This document shows positions 1-5,581 of a DNA stretch of 11,138 nt, piece by piece. The notes beneath the pieces were generated by a model. It ran no database searches. It saw only the letters and a list, made by a program, of their open reading frames with translations, and was not told the DNA's origin. The position numbers were made by a program, and so were the translations under genes. Within the stretch, counting starts at the first letter, position 1, and each line of letters starts with the position of its first letter. Source of the stretch: Ignavibacteriaceae bacterium (lineage in GTDB: Bacteria; Bacteroidota; Ignavibacteria; Ignavibacteriales; Ignavibacteriaceae); contig JALHTS010000300.1 of assembly GCA_022865965.1 (NCBI GenBank), positions 1 to 11,138 on the forward strand, read 5' to 3'.

Positions 1-378
1 TTGAAGAATTATTACATTGATAATTATTATGGTAAAAAGTTAGGATGGGACCCAACAACAGCAGGCCCTTCAAATTTGGTTTATGAATATGGATCAAAAT
101 CTTTTGATGAATTGCTTAAAGAAATTAAGAAAGGAATAATTATTAGTGGATTCATCGGAGGAAATTCCAATAGCACTACTGGCGATTTCTCATTTGGTAT
201 AGTCGGTCTATATGTCGAAGACGGTCAGATTGTAAAACCTGTAAATGAAATGAATATCTCTGGGAATGCAAAAGAATTTTGGAATCAGCTCGTTGAGATG
301 GGAAATGATCCTAATCAGTATTCTTCTAACTTAGTTCCTTCTATGCTTTTTGATAAAATACAATTCAGCGGAATATAG
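1..378 (+). CDS. pmbA: TldD/PmbA-family metallopeptidase, C-terminal fragment (5' end outside window)
   Basis: This is the last 125 residues of a TldD/TldE (PmbA) family protein. That family forms a cytosolic zinc protease pair which trims peptides and helps mature some modified peptides. The first codon, TTG, is almost certainly an internal leucine rather than a start, because the opening (LKNYYIDNYYGKKLG) corresponds to the middle of the family's C-terminal domain. The block ISGFIGG...TTGDFSFGIVGLYVEDGQI, then KPVNEMNISGN and GND near the end, follows the PmbA pattern (GDYSRGA-GFWVE-GEI, then PV-EITIAGN, then GND). The catalytic zinc-binding HExxxH belongs to TldD and would not be in this segment. 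PmbA/TldE is preferred over TldD because of the short GND-to-end spacing and the NISGN motif. It looks like a housekeeping gene flanking the island, separated from it by a terminator. Confidence 0.8.
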   Translation: MKNYYIDNYYGKKLGWDPTTAGPSNLVYEYGSKSFDELLKEIKKGIIISGFIGGNSNSTTGDFSFGIVGLYVEDGQIVKPVNEMNISGNAKEFWNQLVEMGNDPNQYSSNLVPSMLFDKIQFSGI

Positions 379-390
379 TTATTCTTTTAT

Positions 391-422
391 GGCTGTCACC
401 GAATTAAAGGTGACAGCCTTTT
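391..422 (+). terminator. Rho-independent terminator after the PmbA-like gene
   Basis: A perfect 10-bp stem, GGCTGTCACC (391-400) with GGTGACAGCC (409-418), encloses an 8-base loop GAATTAAA and is followed by TTTT. It starts 13 bases after the upstream stop codon, so it should end that transcript and insulate the downstream island. The tail is short, but the stem is long and GC-rich against an AT-rich background. Confidence 0.85.
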
Positions 423-485
423 AATGATAATCTATGTAAGAATAATAACCTTTTAAAATCGCTACTTACTTAACCCTTTTTCCAG

Positions 486-557
486 TCATTTCAAGATTGT
501 TTTTGGCACTTTGGCAAGCGAAGGATCAACTGCACTTAATTGATAGAAATAAACTCC
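486..557 (-). pseudogene. Remnant of a Type IX secretion C-terminal sorting tail (GVYFYQL...)
   Basis: On the minus strand this 24-codon stretch reads GVYFYQLSAVDPSLAKVPKTILK and then stops. The opening (S)GVYFYQL and the close on a lysine shortly before the stop resemble the last strand of C-terminal sorting domains of secreted proteins in Bacteroidota and Ignavibacteria, which typically end in forms like SGVYFYQL...TKKMILLK. Immediately upstream the same frame is broken (Q, stop, K, L, L, F, C before GVYF), and the lysine-rich TKKM segment is not intact. It is therefore at most a decayed 3' end of a lost gene. A chance match is possible because the segment is short. Confidence 0.35.
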
Positions 558-729
558 ACAAAATAAAAGTTTTCATTGTCTGTTCCTTTCGTTTTAGTAT
601 ATACCAAAAATTGCCAAATGTTAATAGAATTAGATAAGTCAATTCATTATTTTAATATGTAATTTTGATATGGGTTTAGAAATCGCATTCGTAATTACAC
701 TCCCTTCATATTTTCTCTTCATTAGCCCA

Positions 730-749
730 GGGGGTGGTGAGTTGGTGGG
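730..749 (+). other. G-rich patch, possible two-tetrad G-quadruplex
   Basis: G-runs at 730-734 (G5), 736-737, 744-745 and 747-749 lie within 20 bases of otherwise AT-rich DNA. This could fold as a weak two-layer quadruplex. It shares the octamer GGGTGGTG with a similar patch at 10471-10478 on the other side of the island. Its function is unknown. Confidence 0.35.
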
Positions 750-840
750 TAAGGTAAAAATTCAAATTATAAATAATTATAAGAGACGAAATCTAAATTT
801 TATTTTCGATACTAATTTTTAAATATTCAGCAGAGTTTTT

Positions 841-1344
841 ATGCCGAAACAATTTGAGGTTTTAGATTGGCTTAATATACATTTCCCAAATGTTCCTGAT
901 TTTAATAGAGATAAAATAACTGCCGTCACTGATTTTTCTCTTATGTGGAATCTGTTCGAGTCAGAACTCGGGCATAACGGTATGAACATCCAGCGCATTT
1001 CCCAAATCGCTCAGATAATAGCTGATAAATCATCAGGGAACAATTTTTATAATGACTATTATCAGTATTTTAAAACCAGATATACCATTGACAAGAAAAC
1101 CACAAATGAAATTTTCAACAAGCTAGCTTTTCGTCCAAATGACCAAAAAGATTTTGTAGCAACTGTTCTAAAGAGTGAAGATCAAAATGCCGAAAATATT
1201 ATTAAAGCAATTTTAATAATCATATATCGTTTTAGAAATAATTTATTTCACGGTGAAAAAGAACTTCACAATATTCATACTCAGTATGAAAATTTTAATT
1301 GGGCAAATTCATTCTTAGCAGAAATATTAACTATAAACAAATAA
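841..1344 (+). CDS. HEPN-like protein upstream of the restriction-modification genes
   Basis: This is a 167-residue, mostly helical soluble protein with no signal peptide or membrane segment. Its key motif is YRFRNNLFHGEK at about residues 129-140. R132-N-N-L-F-H137 matches the R-x4-6-H signature of HEPN domains, and a following HG-K is common in the ApeA/MAE_28990-like branches found in defence loci. HEPN domains with this motif are often metal-independent RNases that act in abortive infection or toxin roles, but a pure binding role is also possible. The gene ends 25 bp before hsdM, so it is probably co-transcribed as the first gene of the operon. The ATG at 841 has no clear Shine-Dalgarno sequence, as is usual in Bacteroidota-like genomes. 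The family is assigned on the motif and the helical look only; the N-terminal part (1-110) was not recognised. Confidence 0.7.
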   Translation: MPKQFEVLDWLNIHFPNVPDFNRDKITAVTDFSLMWNLFESELGHNGMNIQRISQIAQIIADKSSGNNFYNDYYQYFKTRYTIDKKTTNEIFNKLAFRPNDQKDFVATVLKSEDQNAENIIKAILIIIYRFRNNLFHGEKELHNIHTQYENFNWANSFLAEILTINK

Positions 1345-1369
1345 AGAAATAAATACACATAGGCTACTA

Positions 1370-2824
1370 ATGTTCGAGCAAATCTTTAAAAATATTGATG
1401 ACACATTATGGAAAGACGCTGGTTGTAGCAGTGAACTTGATTACGTTGAACAAACCTCTTGGGTACTATTCCTCAAATATCTAGATGATCTAGAGAGAGA
1501 CAAAAAAACTGCTGCCGAACTATCAGGAAAACCATATTCCCAAATAATCGATAAAAAATTTCAATGGGAAGTTTGGGCCGCTCCAAAAACAAAAGAAGGT
1601 AAGATAGACCACAACAAAGCAATGACAGGTGATGATCTTAGAGACTTTGTTGATCAAAAGCTTTTTCCTTATTTGCGAAAATTTAAAACATCTGCCACAA
1701 GTCCAGACACTATCGAATACAAAATTGGTGAAATCTTTAGTGAGCTAAAAAACAAAATTCAAAGTGGTTATAACTTACGTGAAGTAATAAATCTCGTAGA
1801 TGAACTCAGATTTCGCTCTCATAAAGAAAAACACGAGATGTCACATCTTTATGAAGCCAAAATTAAAAATATGGGTAATGCAGGTAGAAACGGTGGTGAA
1901 TACTACACACCAAGACCACTTATCAAAACAATTGTTAAAGTAATTGCACCAAAAATTGGTGATAAAATTTACGATGGCGCTGTCGGTTCAGCAGGCTTTT
2001 TATGTGAGTCCTTCGAGTATCTAAAGGAAAGTAAAAAACTCACAACAAATGATGTCAAAACACTTCAAAAAAATACTTTCTATGGTAAGGAGAAAAAATC
2101 CTTAGCTTATATTATTGGCACTATGAATATGATCCTCCATGGTATTGAAGCCCCTAATATCGTCCACACAAATACACTTTCTGAAAATATTATGGACATC
2201 GAAGAAAAAGATAGATATGATGTTGTTATGGCAAATCCTCCTTTTGGCGGAAAAGAAAGAAAAGAAGTACAACAAAACTTTCCAATCAAAACAAGTGAAA
2301 CAGCGTTTTTATTTCTGCAGCATTTCATCAAAATACTAAAAGCAGGTGGCAGGGCAGGTATAGTAATTAAAAACACTTTTTTAAGCAATACTGATAATGC
2401 TTCGACTAGTCTTCGCAAGCTACTTTTAGAAAACTGTAACCTTCATTCTGTTTTAGATTTACCTGGCGGCGTTTTTGCGGGAGCAGGTGTAAAAACCGTT
2501 GTATTGTTTTTTGAAAAAGGCTCAGCTACCAAAAACGTTTGGTATTATCAACTTAACTTAGACCGTAACCTCGGCAAAACAAATTCACTAAACGAAAACG
2601 ACCTTGCCGATTTTGTCAGGCTGAGCTTGTCGAAGCCCGAAAGCGAAAACTCTTGGACTGTAAATGCAAAAGATATTGACCAAACGACCTTTGACCTTTC
2701 TGCCAAAAACCCAAACAAAAAAGAAGAAGCTGCCTTACGACAACCACAGGAAATTTTAGAAGAAATGAAAACCTTAGATGAAAAAACCGAAGATATTTTA
2801 AACTCAATTTTTGAACTCTTATGA
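1370..2824 (+). CDS. hsdM: Type I restriction-modification system, adenine methyltransferase subunit HsdM
   Basis: This is a complete 484-residue modification subunit. With HsdS it transfers a methyl group from S-adenosylmethionine to adenine N6 in the recognition site, and it also forms the core of the restriction complex. Residues 1 to about 135 are the helical HsdM N-terminal domain (MFEQIFKNIDDTLW...). Residues 145 to about 450 are the N6-methyltransferase domain. Seen are GGEYYTPRPL (175-184), the AdoMet-binding motif I as IYDGAVGSAGF (200-210), and catalytic motif IV NPPF (289-292) in MANPPFGG. Motif I departs from the usual D-P-x-C-G-T-G-G-F, though I recall similar forms in this subfamily. 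Residues 416-422 (VRLSLSK) are encoded by a dispersed repeat and look inserted. The stop overlaps the hsdS start as ATGA, indicating translational coupling. It was probably inherited as a block with hsdS and hsdR. Confidence 0.96.
   Translation: MFEQIFKNIDDTLWKDAGCSSELDYVEQTSWVLFLKYLDDLERDKKTAAELSGKPYSQIIDKKFQWEVWAAPKTKEGKIDHNKAMTGDDLRDFVDQKLFPYLRKFKTSATSPDTIEYKIGEIFSELKNKIQSGYNLREVINLVDELRFRSHKEKHEMSHLYEAKIKNMGNAGRNGGEYYTPRPLIKTIVKVIAPKIGDKIYDGAVGSAGFLCESFEYLKESKKLTTNDVKTLQKNTFYGKEKKSLAYIIGTMNMILHGIEAPNIVHTNTLSENIMDIEEKDRYDVVMANPPFGGKERKEVQQNFPIKTSETAFLFLQHFIKILKAGGRAGIVIKNTFLSNTDNASTSLRKLLLENCNLHSVLDLPGGVFAGAGVKTVVLFFEKGSATKNVWYYQLNLDRNLGKTNSLNENDLADFVRLSLSKPESENSWTVNAKDIDQTTFDLSAKNPNKKEEAALRQPQEILEEMKTLDEKTEDILNSIFELL
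2614..2635 (+). repeat. Dispersed repeat copy inside hsdM (core CTGAGCTTGTCGAAG)
   Basis: The 15-bp core at 2621-2635 is identical to 5982-5996 in hsdR; the seven preceding bases TGTCAGG probably belong to this copy too. It contains a small hairpin (GCTT-GTCG-AAGC). I recall the reverse complement, CTTCGACAAGCTCAG, as an abundant dispersed element in several bacterial phyla, including Bacteroidota relatives. Here it is translated as VRLSLSK, in a variable stretch near the HsdM C-terminus. Confidence 0.7.
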
Positions 2825-4008
2825 AGCAAGATTGGGAAATAAAAAAATTAAGTGAAGTATGCGATGAGATATTTGCTGGAGGCGATGTGCCTAAAGAAAG
2901 CTTTTCCAAGGTTAAAACTGACAAATATAACATACCTATTTTTTCAAATGGTGAAAAAGATAAAGGCTTGTACGGTTATTCAAACATATCAAGAGTAGAT
3001 AAACCATGTATTACGATTTCAGCGAGAGGAACAATTGGTTATTCAGAGATAAGGACTGGAAAATTTTATCCAGTAGTAAGATTAATTGTTGTAATTCCCA
3101 AAGTTGATGTTGTAAACTTATACTTTTTAAAATACGCAATTAGTAGTATAGAATTCTCATCAAGTGGGACTTCAATTCCGCAATTAACTGTTCCAATGGT
3201 GAAGGAATATGAAATTCCGGCCCCCCCACTACCAGAACAAAAACGAATAGTAGACATTTTAGATGAAGCCTTTGCTGCTATAGCCAAAGCAAAAGTCAAT
3301 GCAGAACAAAACCTAAATAATGCTAAAGAACTTTTTGAAAGTTATTTGCAAAATGTATTTGAAAATAAAGGTGAAGACTGGGAAGAGAAAACATTAGGGA
3401 TAATTTGTGAGATAAAACCACAGAAAAAAGAAGCAAGAGACAAACTCAAAGGAACAGAACTGGTTACTTTTTTACCTATGGAAGATTTAGGTGTTTTGAA
3501 TAAAGAAATTATAGGAGTTAAACAGAGGCAATTAAAAGATGTAAATGGTAGCTATACATATTTTGCTGAAAATGATGTGCTGTTGGCAAAGATTACACCT
3601 TGTTTTGAAAATGGTAAAATTGGAATTGCCCGAAATCTAATTAATGGTGTTGGCTTTGGTTCAAGTGAATATATTGTTTTTAGATCAAAAGGAAACATTC
3701 TCCCTGATTATCTATATTATTTCTTATCTCGAAATCAATTTAGGGATGAAGGCAAGAAATTAATGAGCGGGGCAGTAGGGCACAAAAGAGTATCAAAAGA
3801 TTGGATTGAAAATTATATTATTCCATACCCTAATTCACTTGACGAACAAAAAACCATCATCCAAAAACTAGAGGCACTTTCAACCGAAACAAAAAAAATA
3901 GAAACCATTTATCAAAAAAAGATAGAAGATTTAGAAGAGTTAAAAAAATCAATTTTACAAAAAGCATTTAATGGCGAGTTAAACTCAATAAAAGATATTA
4001 GAATATGA
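2821..4008 (+). CDS. hsdS: Type I restriction-modification system, specificity subunit HsdS
   Basis: A complete 395-residue specificity subunit that determines the bipartite DNA target of the complex. It has the standard two-half layout: target-recognition domain 1 (about 1-135, opening DWEIKKLSEVCDEI), central conserved helix (PLPEQKRIVDILDEAF..., 136-182), target-recognition domain 2 (about 186-338, opening DWEEKTLGIICEI), and distal conserved helix (DEQKTIIQKLEAL... to LKKSILQKAFNGEL, 341-387). The matching openings and EQK helices show the internal duplication typical of the family. It starts in a 4-bp overlap with hsdM and ends in a 4-bp overlap with the next gene. A run of seven C at 3221-3227 lies exactly at the end of the first recognition domain and could make the gene phase-variable. 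The recognised sequence cannot be predicted from here. Confidence 0.96.
   Translation: MKQDWEIKKLSEVCDEIFAGGDVPKESFSKVKTDKYNIPIFSNGEKDKGLYGYSNISRVDKPCITISARGTIGYSEIRTGKFYPVVRLIVVIPKVDVVNLYFLKYAISSIEFSSSGTSIPQLTVPMVKEYEIPAPPLPEQKRIVDILDEAFAAIAKAKVNAEQNLNNAKELFESYLQNVFENKGEDWEEKTLGIICEIKPQKKEARDKLKGTELVTFLPMEDLGVLNKEIIGVKQRQLKDVNGSYTYFAENDVLLAKITPCFENGKIGIARNLINGVGFGSSEYIVFRSKGNILPDYLYYFLSRNQFRDEGKKLMSGAVGHKRVSKDWIENYIIPYPNSLDEQKTIIQKLEALSTETKKIETIYQKKIEDLEELKKSILQKAFNGELNSIKDIRI
3221..3227 (+). repeat. C7 homopolymer in hsdS, candidate phase-variation tract
   Basis: Seven consecutive C encode part of A134-P135-P136 directly before the conserved LPEQKRI. Loss of one C gives a stop after about eight more codons (frame reads ...PHYQNKNE then TAG); gain of one C gives a stop after about 14 codons (...RHFR then TGA). 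Either change would leave only the first recognition domain. A C run of this length is conspicuous in such AT-rich coding DNA. Confidence 0.6.
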
Positions 4009-5453
4009 ATACTCAAAAACTAATTGATTTGCTTAATTATCTTATCAAACAACCAATAGAGAATGAGTGGCTTGAGTTTAAGCATAATTTTCATTCCCAC
4101 GAAGAGATTGGTGAAAGTATCTCCGCTCTGGCTAATGGTGCATGTTTACAAAACAAGACTTATGGATACCTTGTTTTTGGAGTTCAGGATGTTGCACACA
4201 AAATATTGGGTACGAGCTTCAAAGCTAAATCACATAAAAAAGGTAACGAAGATTTAGAACATTGGCTAGCAACAAGACTTAATCCAAGAATAGACTTTTC
4301 AGTGTTTGAATTTGACTATGATTCTACAATCCATATATCTCTATTTATTATTCCCTCAGCAAAAACACAACCAGTTGAATTTTTGCATAATGCTTATATT
4401 AGGATCGGAAATGTTACCAGAAAACTTTCTGAATTTCCCGAAAAAGCCTCTAAAATTTGGCGTAAAGAAATCACACCTTTTGAAAATGAAATTGCAAAAT
4501 CTAACCTTACGTCTGCTGATATTATAGACTTATTAAGCACACAAACTTATTTTGATTTGTTAAAGCTACCATATCCATCGAATCAGGAAGGCGTAATTAA
4601 AAAATTTATTGCCGAAAATTTAGTGGCAAAACAAAACTCAGGATATGCCATAACCAAATTAGGTGCAATCCTCTTTGCTAAAGACCTCAACGAATTTGAT
4701 GTAGTAAAAAGAAAGTCGATTAGGGTAATTGTCTACAAAGGAAAAAACAAAGTTGAGACGATTAGAGAGCAAATTGGTATAAAAGGTTATGCAATCGGTT
4801 TTGAAGGATTAGTAGATTGGATTAATAGTCAATTACCTGCAAATGAGGAAATAGGCAAAGCGCTTAGAAAAGATACCCGTATGTATCCCGAAATTGCAAT
4901 CAGAGAAGTGGTCGCTAATGCTTTAATTCATCAGGACTTTTTTGAAAAAGGTTTCCCTATGATCGAAATATTTTCCGATAGGATAGAAATTTCTAATCCT
5001 GGAATTCCCTTAATCACTCCTGAAAGATTCATAGATGAATATATTTCTAGAAATGAAAAATTAGCAGATTTAATGAGACGTATGGGTTTTTGTGAAGAAA
5101 AAGGTAGTGGTTTGGACAAAGTTATTTTTAATAATGAATTATATCAGTTACCTGCTATTAATGTTTTAATTTCTGAACATCGCACTAAAGTAATTTTATA
5201 TAGCTATAAAACTTTAAATGAAACAGATAAGAAGGATAAAATAAGAGCTTGTTATCAGCACGCCTGCCTTAAATATGTTTCAAATGAGAAAATGACTAAT
5301 CAATCGCTTAGAGAACGTTTCAAAATTGAAGAACATAATTATTCTATTGCATCCAGAATTATACGGGATGCTATTGAAGAGGGAGTTATTAAAGAAGAGG
5401 ATCCAACAAATAAATCAAGAAAATATGCAAGTTATATCCCATTTTGGGCCTGA
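4005..5453 (+). CDS. AlbA_2-domain ATP-binding protein (COG2865-type putative regulator)
   Basis: A 482-residue protein inserted between hsdS and hsdR. Residues about 15-145 match the AlbA_2/Schlafen-AlbA divergent DNA-binding domain (EWLEFKHNF..., SISALANG, GYLVFGVQD, ...AYIRIGNVTRK). Residues about 290-375 carry the HATPase_c_4 (GHKL) features: REVVANALIHQDF (300-312), with E301 and N305 at the Mg-ATP position, ISNPG (329-333), and the glycine motif EKGSGLDK (365-372). The C-terminal 415-480 looks like a winged helix (SLRERFKIEE..., RIIRDAIEEGVIKEE). The layout is that of proteins annotated as ATP-dependent transcriptional regulators, often found beside Type I systems; some AlbA relatives act as nucleases. 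Coupling to hsdS by ATGA suggests a stoichiometric or regulatory role in the same system. It may act on the repeats before hsdR, but this is not shown. Confidence 0.87.
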   Translation: MNTQKLIDLLNYLIKQPIENEWLEFKHNFHSHEEIGESISALANGACLQNKTYGYLVFGVQDVAHKILGTSFKAKSHKKGNEDLEHWLATRLNPRIDFSVFEFDYDSTIHISLFIIPSAKTQPVEFLHNAYIRIGNVTRKLSEFPEKASKIWRKEITPFENEIAKSNLTSADIIDLLSTQTYFDLLKLPYPSNQEGVIKKFIAENLVAKQNSGYAITKLGAILFAKDLNEFDVVKRKSIRVIVYKGKNKVETIREQIGIKGYAIGFEGLVDWINSQLPANEEIGKALRKDTRMYPEIAIREVVANALIHQDFFEKGFPMIEIFSDRIEISNPGIPLITPERFIDEYISRNEKLADLMRRMGFCEEKGSGLDKVIFNNELYQLPAINVLISEHRTKVILYSYKTLNETDKKDKIRACYQHACLKYVSNEKMTNQSLRERFKIEEHNYSIASRIIRDAIEEGVIKEEDPTNKSRKYASYIPFWA

Positions 5454-5456
5454 TTC

Positions 5457-5529
5457 TTATGTGATGGTTATGTGATGATAATGCCTTTTTGCAGTCAAAT
5501 ACTTGTATTACACGCTTTTTTTATGTGAT
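5457..5529 (+). promoter_or_regulatory. Three direct repeats TTATGTGAT upstream of hsdR
   Basis: Exact 9-bp copies occur at 5457-5465, 5468-5476 and 5521-5529, i.e. start-to-start spacings of 11 and 53 bp, close to one and five helical turns. They fill the 128-bp gap between the AlbA-type gene and hsdR, the only sizeable gap in the restriction locus, so this region probably carries the hsdR promoter. Same-face spacing suggests binding sites for a regulator. No clear core promoter was identified. Confidence 0.5.
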
Positions 5530-5581
5530 TCTAAAGTGACTAAACAAGAATATTCTATTAGCAATTTTCAACTTAATAATT

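Larger units (their letters stand above)
423..840. other. 418-bp non-coding spacer at the left edge of the island
   Basis: No convincing gene is seen on either strand. It holds a short decayed minus-strand coding remnant (486-557), a G-rich patch (730-749), and an AT-rich stretch at about 760-840 with repeated AATTATAA at 766-783. That last stretch presumably includes the promoter of the gene starting at 841, but I could not assign clear -35/-10 or Bacteroidota-type (-33 TTG / -7 TAnnTTTG) boxes. No tRNA, integrase or insertion sequence was recognised here. Confidence 0.6.

Noticed and set aside
1..3. TTG as the start codon of the first gene
   Set aside because: The protein begins in the middle of the TldD/PmbA C-terminal domain, so the gene must start upstream of the window.
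391..418. Perfect inverted repeat considered as an att site or insertion-sequence end
   Set aside because: No copy was found at the other side of the island and it has the stem, loop and T-run of a terminator just after a stop codon.
2107..2418. Minus-strand open frames within hsdM, hsdS, hsdR and the downstream genes
   Set aside because: They overlap well-supported genes, have no recognisable motifs, and are explained by the composition of the opposite strand.
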